Positions 1-8,450 of a stretch of 64,000 nt of DNA are shown piece by piece (the first letter of the stretch is position 1; every line of letters begins with the position of its first letter). The notes beneath the pieces were generated by a model. That model searched no databases and was not told the DNA's origin. It was given only the letters and a program-made list of their open reading frames with translations. Source of the stretch: CALIZF01 sp046292445 (GTDB lineage: Bacteria > Pseudomonadota > Alphaproteobacteria > Rhodobacterales > Rhodobacteraceae); contig JBKBQT010000001.1 of the NCBI GenBank assembly GCA_046292445.1, forward strand, positions 62,001 to 126,000. The letters are read 5' to 3'. Both the position numbers and the translations under genes were made by a program.

Positions 1-1
1 C

Positions 2-1507
2 TGCGAGAGCATCGCCGGCGAGGAGCTCGGCCGGATGAAGAGCTGGGGCAACCATCCCCTGTCCAAGGCCGAGCATCTGCTGTCCTCGCCCTGCATGATG
101 AACGACCTGCCGCAGACATTCATGGAACCGATCCTGTTCAAGGCCGCCTGTTCGCGCGGCGCGAAGGCGCGGATGAGCACGGAATACCTTAGCCATGTGC
201 AGGACGGGGCGGGCGTGACGACCACCTGCCGCGACCGGCTGACGGGGCGCGACATCACCATCCGGTCGAAATACCTCGTCGGGGCCGATGGCGGGAACAG
301 CCTTGTGGCCGAGCATGCCGGCCTGCCCTTCGAGGGCCGGATGGGCGTGGGCGGCAGCATGAACATCCTGTTTCGCGCCGACCTCGGCCGCTATGTCGCG
401 CATCGGCCCTCGGTGCTCTACTGGGTGATGCAGCCGGGTGCGGATGTGGGCGGCATCGGCATGGGCCTTGTCCGCATGGTGCGGCCCTGGACCGAATGGC
501 TGATCGTCTGGGGATACGACATCAGCCAGCCGCCGCCGGACGTGACGCCGGAGTTCGCGACCGGCGTGGCGCGGCAGCTCGTGGGCGTGCCCGACCTCGA
601 GATCGAGCTGATCTCGGCCAATACCTGGACGGTCAACAACTGCTATGCCACGCACATGCAGAAGGACCGGGTGTTCATCATGGGCGATGCCGCCCATCGG
701 CACCCGCCGTCGAACGGCCTCGGGTCGAACACCTCGATCCAGGACGGCTTCAACCTTGCGTGGAAGCTCGCCGCGGTGGTCAAGGGACAGGCGGGGCCGG
801 GGTTGCTGGATAGCTACAGCGTCGAACGCGCGCCGGTGGCGCGGCAGATCGTCACCCGCGCCAACCAGTCGATCGCCGAATTCGGCCCGATCTTCGAGGC
901 GCTCGGCATGGACGGCGGGGTGGACCACGACAAGATCCAGCGCAACATGGATGCCCGCTGCGATGCGACCGAGGCAGGCGAGAAGCAGCGCGAGGCGCTG
1001 CGGGCCGCGATCGCGTTCAAGAAATACGAATTCGACTGCCACGGCGTCGAGATGAACCAGCGCTACCGGTCCACCGCTGCGGTGACGGACGGCCAGCCCG
1101 AACCGGCGTTCGAGAAGGACGCCGAACTGCACTACGCCCCCACGACCTGGCCCGGCGCACGCATCCCCCATGTCTGGGTGTTCGACCGGGCGGGGCGCAA
1201 GCATTCGACGCTCGACATCACCGGCAAAGGGCGGTTCACCATCCTGACCGGGATCGGCGGCGAGGGCTGGGCCGCGGCCGCCGGGACGGTCGGCGCGGAA
1301 TTCGGGCTCGACATCCGATGCCATGTGATCGGCCCCCGGCAGGCGATCGAGGACCACACCGGCGACTGGGCCCGGGCGCGGGAGATCCGCGATGCCGGCT
1401 GCCTGCTCGTCCGCCCCGACCATCACGTGGCCTGGCGGTCGGTCGGCCCGGCGGCCGACCCGGCGGCCGAACTGCGCCGCGTGCTTGCCAGGATCCTTTC
1501 ACGATGA
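2..1507 (+). CDS. FAD-dependent aromatic monooxygenase (5' partial)
   Basis: Class A flavoprotein hydroxylase of the phenol/resorcinol hydroxylase type, which uses NAD(P)H and O2 to hydroxylate an aromatic ring. The frame is open to the left edge, so the N-terminal GxGxxG dinucleotide fold and the start codon lie outside the window; about 501 residues are visible. The family DG motif (VGADGG, near nt 281) and GD motif (IMGDAAHRHPPSNGLGSN, near nt 677) are intact. The last ~170 residues look like the thioredoxin-like C-terminal domain of phenol hydroxylases. The stop overlaps an upstream ATG of the following dioxygenase frame and the two are surely one operon. The pairing suggests hydroxylation of a resorcinol-like substrate to hydroxyquinol, but the substrate is inferred only from the neighbour. 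Confidence 0.88.
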   Translation, partial: CESIAGEELGRMKSWGNHPLSKAEHLLSSPCMMNDLPQTFMEPILFKAACSRGAKARMSTEYLSHVQDGAGVTTTCRDRLTGRDITIRSKYLVGADGGNSLVAEHAGLPFEGRMGVGGSMNILFRADLGRYVAHRPSVLYWVMQPGADVGGIGMGLVRMVRPWTEWLIVWGYDISQPPPDVTPEFATGVARQLVGVPDLEIELISANTWTVNNCYATHMQKDRVFIMGDAAHRHPPSNGLGSNTSIQDGFNLAWKLAAVVKGQAGPGLLDSYSVERAPVARQIVTRANQSIAEFGPIFEALGMDGGVDHDKIQRNMDARCDATEAGEKQREALRAAIAFKKYEFDCHGVEMNQRYRSTAAVTDGQPEPAFEKDAELHYAPTTWPGARIPHVWVFDRAGRKHSTLDITGKGRFTILTGIGGEGWAAAAGTVGAEFGLDIRCHVIGPRQAIEDHTGDWARAREIRDAGCLLVRPDHHVAWRSVGPAADPAAELRRVLARILSR

Positions 1508-1518
1508 CGGAGGCGAGG

Positions 1519-2403
1519 ATGACGATAGCAGCCCATGAGCGCGGTTTCTTCACAGAGGAAACCTCGGCCGATGTGGTGATCGCCCGCAACGCGCAGGCGG
1601 CCGATGCACGTCTCGCGGAGGTTATGGCGGTGCTGATCCGTCACCTGCACGCCGCCGTGAAGGAGATCGAGCCGACTCAGGACGAATGGATGAAGGCGAT
1701 CCGGTTCCTGACCGAGACCGGGCAGATGTGCACCGACTGGCGGCAGGAGTTCATCCTGCTGTCGGACGTGCTCGGCGTGTCGATGCTGGTCGATGCGATC
1801 AACAACCGCAAACCCTCGGGCGCGACGGAATCGACGGTGCTCGGGCCGTTCCATGTGGACGACGCGCCCGAACTGCCGAACGGCGCGAACATCGCGCTCG
1901 ACGGCAGGGGCGAGCCGATGCTGGTCCACGGCCGCGTGACGGACACCGCCGGAAAGCCCATCGCCGGCGCGCGGCTGGACGTCTGGCAGGCGAATGACGA
2001 AGGGTTCTACGACGTGCAACAGAAGGGCATCCAGCCCGAGTTCAACCTGCGCGGCGTATTCACCACCGATGCCGAGGGGCGATACCACTTCGTCGGCGCC
2101 AAGCCGCTGCACTATCCGATCCCCGATGACGGGCCGGTGGGCAGGCTGCTGGCCGCGCTCGGCCGGCATCCGTGGCGGCCGGCGCATCTGCACTACATCG
2201 TGTCGGCGCCCGGCTACAGGGCCGTGACGACGCATTTCTTCGATCCCGACGACCCCTATATCGGGTCCGATGCGGTGTTCGGCGTCAAGGAAAGCCTGAT
2301 GGCGAAGTTCGAGCAGGTCGCCGATCCGGGCCGCGCGGCCGCTCATGGCATCGCCGCACCGTTCTGGGAGGTGCGCAACGATTTCGTGCTCGTCCCGGCC
2401 TGA
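1519..2403 (+). CDS. Hydroxyquinol 1,2-dioxygenase (intradiol ring cleavage)
   Basis: Fe(III) intradiol dioxygenase that would cleave hydroxyquinol (1,2,4-trihydroxybenzene) to maleylacetate; 294 residues, normal for the family. An N-terminal dioxygenase_N helical domain (about residues 20-95) precedes the catalytic domain. Visible iron ligands are a Tyr in GFYDVQ (about 164), a Tyr in EGRYHF (about 189) and two His in PAHLHY (223 and 225). I chose the ATG at 1519 because GGAGG lies 5 nt before it; an in-frame ATG at 1504 overlaps the previous stop. Hydroxyquinol rather than catechol specificity is inferred from the overall sequence (GPFHVDDAPE, HYPIPDDGPVG) and from the neighbouring monooxygenase. 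Confidence 0.88.
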   Translation: MTIAAHERGFFTEETSADVVIARNAQAADARLAEVMAVLIRHLHAAVKEIEPTQDEWMKAIRFLTETGQMCTDWRQEFILLSDVLGVSMLVDAINNRKPSGATESTVLGPFHVDDAPELPNGANIALDGRGEPMLVHGRVTDTAGKPIAGARLDVWQANDEGFYDVQQKGIQPEFNLRGVFTTDAEGRYHFVGAKPLHYPIPDDGPVGRLLAALGRHPWRPAHLHYIVSAPGYRAVTTHFFDPDDPYIGSDAVFGVKESLMAKFEQVADPGRAAAHGIAAPFWEVRNDFVLVPA

Positions 2404-2729
2404 GGCACCGCAGCCGCGGCATGCTTGCGTTGCGCGCCGGGGGGCCAGCCCCCCGGACCCCCCGGAGTATTTGTCGAACGATGAAGGGGGCGGCGGGACG
2501 GGTCAGGCGAGGCGGCACGGCCGGGGGGCGAGGCATCCCGCGGTGCCCCGTGGGTGGCAGAGGGGCGCGGGCAGCGTGGCGATCGGCACCGCCCGAGCGG
2601 GTTCGGCAGGATGGTGGCGGGCAGCGGCAGGGGATCGCCCCGGGCCCTGCCGCGGGCTGCGGGTCGGTCCGGGCTTGCCGCGCGGTTGTGGCGGTGACGA
2701 GGCTGCGCCGGTCGCGGTCCCGTGGCGCC
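2404..2729. other. 326-nt intergenic region, no gene seen
   Basis: Space between the dioxygenase stop and the convergent arylesterase stop. It holds the stem-loop and repeat element at 2437-2486. The rest is very GC-rich with no open frame showing family similarity, no RNA gene and no clear promoter. Frames that cross it are shadows of the high GC content. Confidence 0.6.
2437..2486 (+). repeat. Intergenic element copy 1 (stem-loop plus GGAGTATTTG core)
   Basis: A perfect 8-bp stem (CCGGGGGG / CCCCCCGG, loop CCAG, 2437-2456) is followed by CGGAGTATTTG, four variable bases and AACGATGAAG (core 2463-2486). Near-identical cores occur at 10965-10988 and 24715-24737, the latter again next to a hairpin. 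This copy lies about 34 nt after the dioxygenase stop. It may end transcription, but there is no U-tract directly after the stem, so the function is inferred. Confidence 0.7.
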
Positions 2730-3335
2730 TTATCCGCCCTGGGCCTTGTCGAGGAGGTTGACGACCTGCGGCCCGAGGCCGGCCACGATCCTGCGCACGC
2801 CTTCGGCATTGGGATGGATGCCGTCGGCCTGCAGGAAGCGCGCGATATCGGCCGGGCTGCCGGTGCCGTCGAGCAGCGGGGCGAGGAAGGCGCGGGCGAG
2901 GATCGCGTCATATTCGGCGGCAAGCGCGGCGTAGATACCGTCGAATTCCGCCTTGTATTCGGGCCCGTAGTTCCCCGGCGCCTCCATCGCCACAAGCAGG
3001 ACCGGAACGCCCTTGTCGGCGGCGGCGCTGAGGATCGCGGCGAGGTTGGCGCGGCTGGCCGCCGGGTCGATGCCGCGCAGCAGGTCGTTGCCGCCGAGCG
3101 TGACGATCATCGCATCGGCCCCGTCGGCCAGCGCCCAGCCGACCCGCGCGGCGCCGCCCGCCGTGGTATCGCCCGACACGCCGGCGTTGATGACCCGCGC
3201 CGGGCGGCCCTGATCGGCCAGCCATGCCTCGAGCTGCGGCACGAAGCCCTGCGCCTCGGGCAGGCCGTAGCCCTGGGTGAGGCTGTCGCCGAGCGCGACG
3301 ATCACGGGGGTGTCACCGAAGGCGGGCAGGGTCAC
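2730..3335 (-). CDS. TesA-like arylesterase / GDSL lysophospholipase
   Basis: SGNH/GDSL hydrolase of the TesA type (lysophospholipase L1, acyl-CoA thioesterase or arylesterase activity, usually periplasmic). Block I ALGDSLTQGYG carries the catalytic Ser, GGNDLLRG is block III, and DGIHPNAEG holds the Asp and His. The start is uncertain. GTG at 3335 gives 201 residues but cuts into a signal-peptide-like stretch (ISNLAATLILVTLPAFG) encoded just upstream in frame. A TTG at 3443 would include it (237 residues), and an ATG at 3382 is one base out of frame. The gene is divergent from the YbbA-type ATPase gene, as tesA is from ybbA in E. coli. Confidence 0.82.
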   Translation of the reverse strand: MTLPAFGDTPVIVALGDSLTQGYGLPEAQGFVPQLEAWLADQGRPARVINAGVSGDTTAGGAARVGWALADGADAMIVTLGGNDLLRGIDPAASRANLAAILSAAADKGVPVLLVAMEAPGNYGPEYKAEFDGIYAALAAEYDAILARAFLAPLLDGTGSPADIARFLQADGIHPNAEGVRRIVAGLGPQVVNLLDKAQGG

Positions 3336-3417
3336 GAGGATGAGGGTGGCGGCAAGGTTGCTGATCCGCCGTCCCGCCCCATATGCGCAGCGGGAGAGAT
3401 GACGAAAGGCCGCACGG

Positions 3418-4113
3418 ATGACCGACCCGGTACTGCAACTCAAGGACGCCCGGCTGACGCTGGCCGGCAATGCCGGGCCGGTCGAGATCCTGCGCGGCAT
3501 CACGCTGGACGTGGCGCGGGGCGAGACTTTGGGGCTGGTCGGGCCTTCGGGGTCGGGCAAATCGTCGCTCCTCATGCTGATGGGCGGGCTGGAACGCGCC
3601 ACCGGGGGACTTGTGAAGGCGCTGGGGCAGGATCTGACTGCAATGGACGAGGACCGGCTGGCACGCTTTCGCCGGGGGAATATGGGTGTGGTGTTCCAGT
3701 CCTTCCACCTCATCCCGACGATGACGGCGCTCGAAAACGTCGCCACGCCGCTCGAATTGATGGGGGCGGGCGATGCCTTCGACCGGGCGGAGGCAGAGTT
3801 GAAGGCGGTCGGCCTCGGCCACCGGATCGACCACTACCCCGCGCAGCTGTCGGGGGGCGAGCAGCAGCGTGTGGCGCTGGCCCGGGCCGCGGCGCCGCGG
3901 CCCGCCATCCTGCTGGCCGACGAGCCGACGGGCAACCTCGACGGCGCCAACGGCGAGGCGATCATGGCGATGCTCTTCGGCCTGCGCGACCGGCATGGGG
4001 CGACGCTGGTGCTTGTCACCCATGCGCCCGAGCTTGCCGCGCGCTGCGACCGGGTGGTGCGTCTGGCAGATGGGCGCGTGATCGAGGACGGGCTGCGCAG
4101 CGCGGCCGAATAG
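3418..4113 (+). CDS. ybbA: ABC transporter ATP-binding protein (LolD/YbbA type)
   Basis: Cytoplasmic ATPase of a MacB/LolD-type transporter, 231 residues. Walker A is GPSGSGKSS (about residues 42-50), the Q-loop is VVFQSFHLIP, the signature is LSGGEQQRVALARA, Walker B is ILLADEPTGNLD and the switch His is in LVTHAPE. It lies 58 nt before the FtsX-family permease gene, which is surely its partner, and head to head with the tesA-like gene. The tesA-ybbA-ybbP order is the E. coli arrangement. The transported substrate of this system is not established. It is not LolD proper, because LolC/E partners are shorter than the 844-residue permease here. Confidence 0.88.
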   Translation: MTDPVLQLKDARLTLAGNAGPVEILRGITLDVARGETLGLVGPSGSGKSSLLMLMGGLERATGGLVKALGQDLTAMDEDRLARFRRGNMGVVFQSFHLIPTMTALENVATPLELMGAGDAFDRAEAELKAVGLGHRIDHYPAQLSGGEQQRVALARAAAPRPAILLADEPTGNLDGANGEAIMAMLFGLRDRHGATLVLVTHAPELAARCDRVVRLADGRVIEDGLRSAAE

Positions 4114-4171
4114 GCGCGAGCTCCGCCGCGACAGTCCGGGGCCTCTGGCCCGTGAACGGAGAGGTTGATCC

Positions 4172-6706
4172 ATGGCCCTTGCCCTTGCCGCCCGCATTGC
4201 CCGCCGAGAACTGCGCGGGGGTCTTGCCGGTTTTCGCGTGTTCCTCGCGTGCCTCGCGCTGGGCGTCGCCGCCATTGCCGGGGTGGGGATCGTGCGCGCC
4301 GCGATCCAGCAGGGGCTGAGCGAGCAGGGCGCGATCCTTCTGGGCGGCGATGCGCAGATGCAATTCACCTATCGTTTCGCCTCCGAGGACGAGCGGGCGT
4401 TCATGGCCGCCAATGCCGCGGCCGTCAGCGAGGTGGTGGATTTCCGCTCGATGGCCGTGGTGGGCGAGGGCGAGACGGCCGAGCGGGGCCTCACGCAAGT
4501 CAAGGCGGTGGATGGTGCCTATCCGCTGATCGGCGCGGTCACGCTCGATCCGCCGATCCCGCTCGACGCGGCGCTGGCGGGGGCGGACGGCGTTCCTGGC
4601 TCGGTGATGGACCGGGTTCTGGTGGACCGGCTGGGGCTCGAACTGGGCGGCACCTTCCGGCTCGGCCTGCAGCCGTTCCGGCTGTCGGCCGTCCTGCTGC
4701 GCGAGCCCGACACCTCGGCCGCCGGCTTCGGCCTCGGGCCGCGGACCATCGTTGCCACGCCGGCGCTGGCGGACTCGGGCCTGCTGGTGCCGGGGACGCT
4801 GTTCGAGACGAAATACCGGCTGATGCTTCGCCCCGAGGCGAGCCTGCCGGCGGTGCGCGAGGCGGCGATCGGCGCCTTTCGCGATGCCGGCCTGCGCTGG
4901 GCGGACCGCAGCGCGGCGGCGCCGGGCGTGTCGCAGTTCGTGGACAGGATCGGGGCGTTCCTCGTGCTCGTCGGCCTTGCAGGGCTTGCGGTCGGCGGGG
5001 TCGGCGTGTCGGCGGCCGTGCGCGCCTATCTCGAGCGCAAGGTGACCACCATCGCCACGCTCCGCACGCTGGGCGCCGATTCGACAACGATCTTTCAGAC
5101 CTACCTGATCCAGATCGGCGCCCTGACGGCGCTCGGCGTCGGGATCGGGCTGGTCCTCGGTGCAGGGGTGCCGATGCTGCTCGCCCCGGTGATCGAGGCG
5201 CGGCTGCCCGTGCCGGCGGTGTTCCGTCCCTATCCCGGCCCGCTGCTCGAGGCGGCGTTCTACGGCACGCTGACGGCATTCCTCTTCACGCTCTGGCCGC
5301 TGGCGCGCGCCTCGGAAATCCGCGCCGCCGCGCTTTACCGGACGAGCGGCGGGCGGCCGGCGGGCCTGCCGCGCGCCCGCTGGATCGTGCTGACAGGTCT
5401 TCTGGCGGCGGCGCTCATCGGCGGGGCGGCGGTGCTTTCCGGGGTGGCGGCGCTTGCGCTGTGGTCGGCGGCCGGGATCGTCGGCGCGCTCGGCGTGCTC
5501 GTGCTCGCCGCCTGGGGGCTGCGGCGCCTGGCGCGGGCCGGCGCGCGGGCGCGCGCCGTGCGCGGGCGGCCGGCGCTGCGCCTTGCGCTGGCGGCGATCG
5601 GCGGGCCGCGGGAAGAGGCGACATCGGTGGTTCTCTCGCTCGGTCTCGGGCTGGCGGTGCTGGCGGCCGTGGGGCAGATCGACAGCAACCTGCGCGCGGC
5701 GATCGCGCGCGACCTGCCGGCGCGGGCGCCGACCTATTTCGTCGTCGACATCCAGAACGACCAGCTTGCAGGCTTCCGCGCCCGCCTCGCCGCCGATCCG
5801 GGGGTCGAGAAGGTGGACAGCGCCCCGATGCTGCGCGGCATCATCACCCGCATCAACGGCCGCCCCGCGGCCGAGGTCGCCGGCGATCATTGGGTGATCC
5901 GCGGCGACCGCGGCATCACCTATTCCGCCGAACCGCCCCCCGGAACCGAGATCACTGCCGGCACCTGGTGGCCGGCGGACCATGCCGGCCCGCCGCAGAT
6001 CAGCTTTGCCGCAGGCGAGGGGGCGGAACTGGGGCTGAGCCTCGGCGACCGGCTCACCGTGAACATCCTCGGGCGCGACATCGAGGCCGAAATCACCAGC
6101 TTTCGCGAGGTCCGCTTCGAGACGGCGGGGATCGGCTTTGTCATGAGCATGTCGCCCGACGCCCTCGCCGGCGCGCCGCATACGCATATCGCCACCGTCT
6201 ATGCCGACCAGGCGCGCGAAGGGGCGATCCTGCGCGACCTCGCGCAGGCTTATCCGAACATCACCGCGATCCGGGTGCAGGACGCGGTCGATCAGGTGAC
6301 CGAAGCGCTCGGTGCGCTTGCCTCGGCGACCGCCTGGGCGGCGGGGGCGACGCTGGTCACCGGCTTCATGGTGCTGATCGGCGCCGCGGCCGCCGGCGAA
6401 CGGGCACGGGTCTACGAGGCGGCCGTGCTCAAGACGATCGGCGCCACGCGGGCGCGAATCCTCGCCTCCTTCGCATTGCGCGCGGCCGTCATGGGCGCGG
6501 CGGCCGGCATCGTGGCGATTGTGGCGGGCGGGCTCGCAGGCTGGGCGGTCACGACCTTCGTGATGCGCACCGGCTATGCCTTCGAGCCGGTCTCGGCCAC
6601 CGCCATCGTCGCCGGCGGCATCCTCGCCGTGCTTCTGGCCGGTCTTGCCTTCGCGCTGCGCCCGCTCGCCGCCCGGCCGGCCCAGGTGCTGCGCTCCGAG
6701 GCCTGA
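4172..6706 (+). CDS. ybbP: FtsX-family ABC permease (YbbP type)
   Basis: Inner-membrane permease of 844 residues, the usual size of YbbP proteins. It has an N-terminal membrane helix (about residues 20-45, LACLALGVAAIAGVGIV), a large periplasmic domain, two FtsX blocks (about 260-400 and 700-840) with several hydrophobic segments, and another helical group in the middle (about 400-520). The typical loop GADSTTIFQTYLIQ in the first FtsX block is matched by GATRARILASFALR in the second. It works with the upstream ATPase and probably extracts or relays lipid or peptide substrates in the envelope. Its stop is followed 37 nt later by the long inverted repeat at 6744-6833, which could act as terminator. 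Confidence 0.88.
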   Translation: MALALAARIARRELRGGLAGFRVFLACLALGVAAIAGVGIVRAAIQQGLSEQGAILLGGDAQMQFTYRFASEDERAFMAANAAAVSEVVDFRSMAVVGEGETAERGLTQVKAVDGAYPLIGAVTLDPPIPLDAALAGADGVPGSVMDRVLVDRLGLELGGTFRLGLQPFRLSAVLLREPDTSAAGFGLGPRTIVATPALADSGLLVPGTLFETKYRLMLRPEASLPAVREAAIGAFRDAGLRWADRSAAAPGVSQFVDRIGAFLVLVGLAGLAVGGVGVSAAVRAYLERKVTTIATLRTLGADSTTIFQTYLIQIGALTALGVGIGLVLGAGVPMLLAPVIEARLPVPAVFRPYPGPLLEAAFYGTLTAFLFTLWPLARASEIRAAALYRTSGGRPAGLPRARWIVLTGLLAAALIGGAAVLSGVAALALWSAAGIVGALGVLVLAAWGLRRLARAGARARAVRGRPALRLALAAIGGPREEATSVVLSLGLGLAVLAAVGQIDSNLRAAIARDLPARAPTYFVVDIQNDQLAGFRARLAADPGVEKVDSAPMLRGIITRINGRPAAEVAGDHWVIRGDRGITYSAEPPPGTEITAGTWWPADHAGPPQISFAAGEGAELGLSLGDRLTVNILGRDIEAEITSFREVRFETAGIGFVMSMSPDALAGAPHTHIATVYADQAREGAILRDLAQAYPNITAIRVQDAVDQVTEALGALASATAWAAGATLVTGFMVLIGAAAAGERARVYEAAVLKTIGATRARILASFALRAAVMGAAAGIVAIVAGGLAGWAVTTFVMRTGYAFEPVSATAIVAGGILAVLLAGLAFALRPLAARPAQVLRSEA

Positions 6707-6743
6707 CAGCGCACCACCCCGGCGGGATCGCGCGCGGAGAGCT

Positions 6744-6833
6744 GCGCCTCCGGCGGGGATATTTTTGCCAGCCTGAAACGGCAACCGACAGCGACAGAAT
6801 TCAGGCTGGCCCAAATGTCCCCGCCGGAGGCGC
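6744..6833. repeat. 34-bp-arm inverted repeat built from element copies 2a and 2b
   Basis: The left arm (6744-6777) begins GCGCCTCCGGCGGGGATATT and the right arm (6800-6833) is its reverse complement at 31 of 34 positions; one of the three differences is a G-U wobble in RNA. The 22-nt loop is 6778-6799. The left arm has the layout of the GGAGTATTTG elements elsewhere (GC block, GATATTT, then a CCTGAA end). A single arm recurs at 24176-24208. The position between the permease and selU suggests a strong terminator or a repetitive palindrome. Confidence 0.75.
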
Positions 6834-6937
6834 ACGGCCGTTCCGGGCGATCCCGCCGGGCGCTGCGCCCGGCGGTTCCGTGGGCCGCCCCGGCAGTCGG
6901 GGCTTTCGCCGCGGCGTCGGTGGCGCTATGGCGCGGC

Positions 6938-7993
6938 ATGGGATATGGTCTGACCGCACTCGCGCAGTGGGCTGCGCATGGCTTCGATAGCGTGATTGAT
7001 GTGCGCTCGCCGGCGGAATATGCCGAGGATCATCTGCCCGGCGCCATCAGCTTGCCGGTCCTGTCGAACGAGGAACGCGCGCGCGTCGGCACGATCTACA
7101 AGCAGCAGAGCCCTTTTGCCGCGCGCAAGATCGGCGGGGCCATCGTGGCGCGGGCGGTCGCGGCGCATCTGGACGGGCCGCTGGCGGGCATGGGCGGCGG
7201 CTGGCGGCCGCTGGTCTACTGCTGGCGCGGGGGGCAGCGGTCGGGGGCCTTTGCAACGATCCTGCGGGCGGTCGGGTGGCGGGTCGAGACGCTGGAAGGG
7301 GGCTACAGGGCCTGGCGGCGGCTGGTGGCCGAGGCGCTCTATGATGCGGTCTGGCCGATACCGGTGGTGGTGCTCGATGGGCTGACTGGCACGGCCAAGA
7401 CCGATCTGCTGCCGCGTCTCGCCGCCCGCGGTCTGCAGGTGCTCGATCTCGAGGGGCTGGCGAACCATCGCGGCTCGCTGTTCGGGGCGCGGCCGGGTGG
7501 GCAGCCGTCGCAGCGCGGGTTCGAGGGGCGGCTGGCGATGGCGATGGTGGCGCTCGATCCGGCGCGACCCGTCGTGGTCGAGGCGGAAAGCGCGGCGATC
7601 GGGGATGTGCGCATCCCCCCCGCGCTCTGGGTTGCGATGCGCGCAGCGCCCCGGGTGGCGGTGGCGGCGCCGCTTGATGTGCGCGCGGCGTATCTGGCGC
7701 GGGCCTATGCCGATCTGACGGTGGATCCGCTTGCCCTGCACGCTGCGATCGACCGGCTGCGTCCGATGCAGCCGCGCGAGCGGATCGAGGCCTGGCATGC
7801 GCTGGCGGGCGCGGCGGATTTCACCGCGCTCGCCGCCGCCCTGATGGAGCACCATTACGATCCCCGCTATGCCAAGAGCCGCTCCCGCCATGGCGATCCG
7901 CTGGTGACAGTGGCTGCCGCCGATCTCTGCGCGGCCGCTCTCGACCCGCTGGCCGACCGCGTTGCGGGCGCCATTGCGGCGGTCAGTCGCTGA
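6938..7993 (+). CDS. selU: tRNA 2-selenouridine/geranyl-2-thiouridine synthase
   Basis: SelU/MnmH modifies the wobble uridine of tRNAs for Lys, Glu and Gln, replacing sulfur of 2-thiouridine with selenium via a geranylated intermediate. The protein has 351 residues, normal for the family. The N-terminal rhodanese domain carries the catalytic Cys at about residue 95 in YCWRGGQRSG. The C-terminal P-loop domain has GLTGTAKTD at about 148-156, with Ala where a canonical Walker A has Gly before Lys. I chose ATG 6938 because family similarity begins directly after it (LTALAQWAAHGFDSVIDVRSP); no strong ribosome site is seen. The 3' end overlaps the convergent DUF1491 gene by 11 nt. Confidence 0.88.
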   Translation: MGYGLTALAQWAAHGFDSVIDVRSPAEYAEDHLPGAISLPVLSNEERARVGTIYKQQSPFAARKIGGAIVARAVAAHLDGPLAGMGGGWRPLVYCWRGGQRSGAFATILRAVGWRVETLEGGYRAWRRLVAEALYDAVWPIPVVVLDGLTGTAKTDLLPRLAARGLQVLDLEGLANHRGSLFGARPGGQPSQRGFEGRLAMAMVALDPARPVVVEAESAAIGDVRIPPALWVAMRAAPRVAVAAPLDVRAAYLARAYADLTVDPLALHAAIDRLRPMQPRERIEAWHALAGAADFTALAAALMEHHYDPRYAKSRSRHGDPLVTVAAADLCAAALDPLADRVAGAIAAVSR

Positions 7994-8318
7994 GGCCGGG
8001 TTCGTCGAGCAGGGTGCGGCCGGCGCGATCCTCGATCTCCAGGATCCACAGGTCCGGGTCGCGGGCGCGGCCGCGCGCCAGCGCGGCGTCGACTTCGGCT
8101 TCGGGCCCCTCGACCAGGATCCGCCAGACCCGCCTGCCCGTGTCGAGGTCGAAGGAGCGCTGGAATGCGCGGGCCCGCCCGTCGAGCGTTGCGCATTTCA
8201 CCACCACGGCGCCGGCGGTCGCATCGCCCCGGGCGGTCACATAGGCCGGGATGGCCGCGAGGCGCAGGCGGGCGAGATAGGCCTGCACCCAGACCCCTGC
8301 GGCAAGGCGCGGGGTCAT
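7983..8318 (-). CDS. DUF1491 family protein
   Basis: Protein of 111 residues of a family found next to era in Rhodobacteraceae. The conserved start RLAAGVWVQAYLARLRLAAIPAYV, the middle block TAGAVVVKCATLDGRA and the end LWILEIEDRAGRTLLDEPG are all present. There is no signal peptide, membrane segment or catalytic motif that I recognise, so it is probably cytoplasmic. It lies downstream of era on the same strand, separated by a 12-bp tandem repeat. Function unknown. Confidence 0.82.
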   Translation of the reverse strand: MTPRLAAGVWVQAYLARLRLAAIPAYVTARGDATAGAVVVKCATLDGRARAFQRSFDLDTGRRVWRILVEGPEAEVDAALARGRARDPDLWILEIEDRAGRTLLDEPGLSD

Positions 8319-8387
8319 GGCCGCTGCCGTCGCGCAGAGCCGTTGTGCCGGATGCCGCCCCCGTGCCGCCGCCCCCAGATCCGCCCC

Positions 8388-8435
8388 CAGACTGGCCCGC
8401 AGACTGACCCGCAGACTGGCCCGCAGACTGGCCTC
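8388..8435. repeat. 12-bp tandem repeat (four units)
   Basis: Four consecutive 12-mers of the form CAGACTGGCCCG (8388, 8400, 8412, 8424), the second with one and the last with two changes, then a degraded fifth unit. The array lies between the era stop and the DUF1491 start, outside any gene. Probably a replication-slippage minisatellite. Confidence 0.8.
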
Positions 8436-8450
8436 CAGACCCGCCCCGCG

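Noticed and set aside
4016..6835. Very long open frame on the minus strand opposite the YbbP permease (939 codons).
   Set aside because: The plus-strand frame encodes a clear FtsX-family permease. The antisense frame is Arg/Gly/Ala-rich with no motif, as expected in high-GC DNA.
8320..8450. Possible short CRISPR-like array.
   Set aside because: The units are directly adjacent 12-mers without spacers and there are no cas genes.
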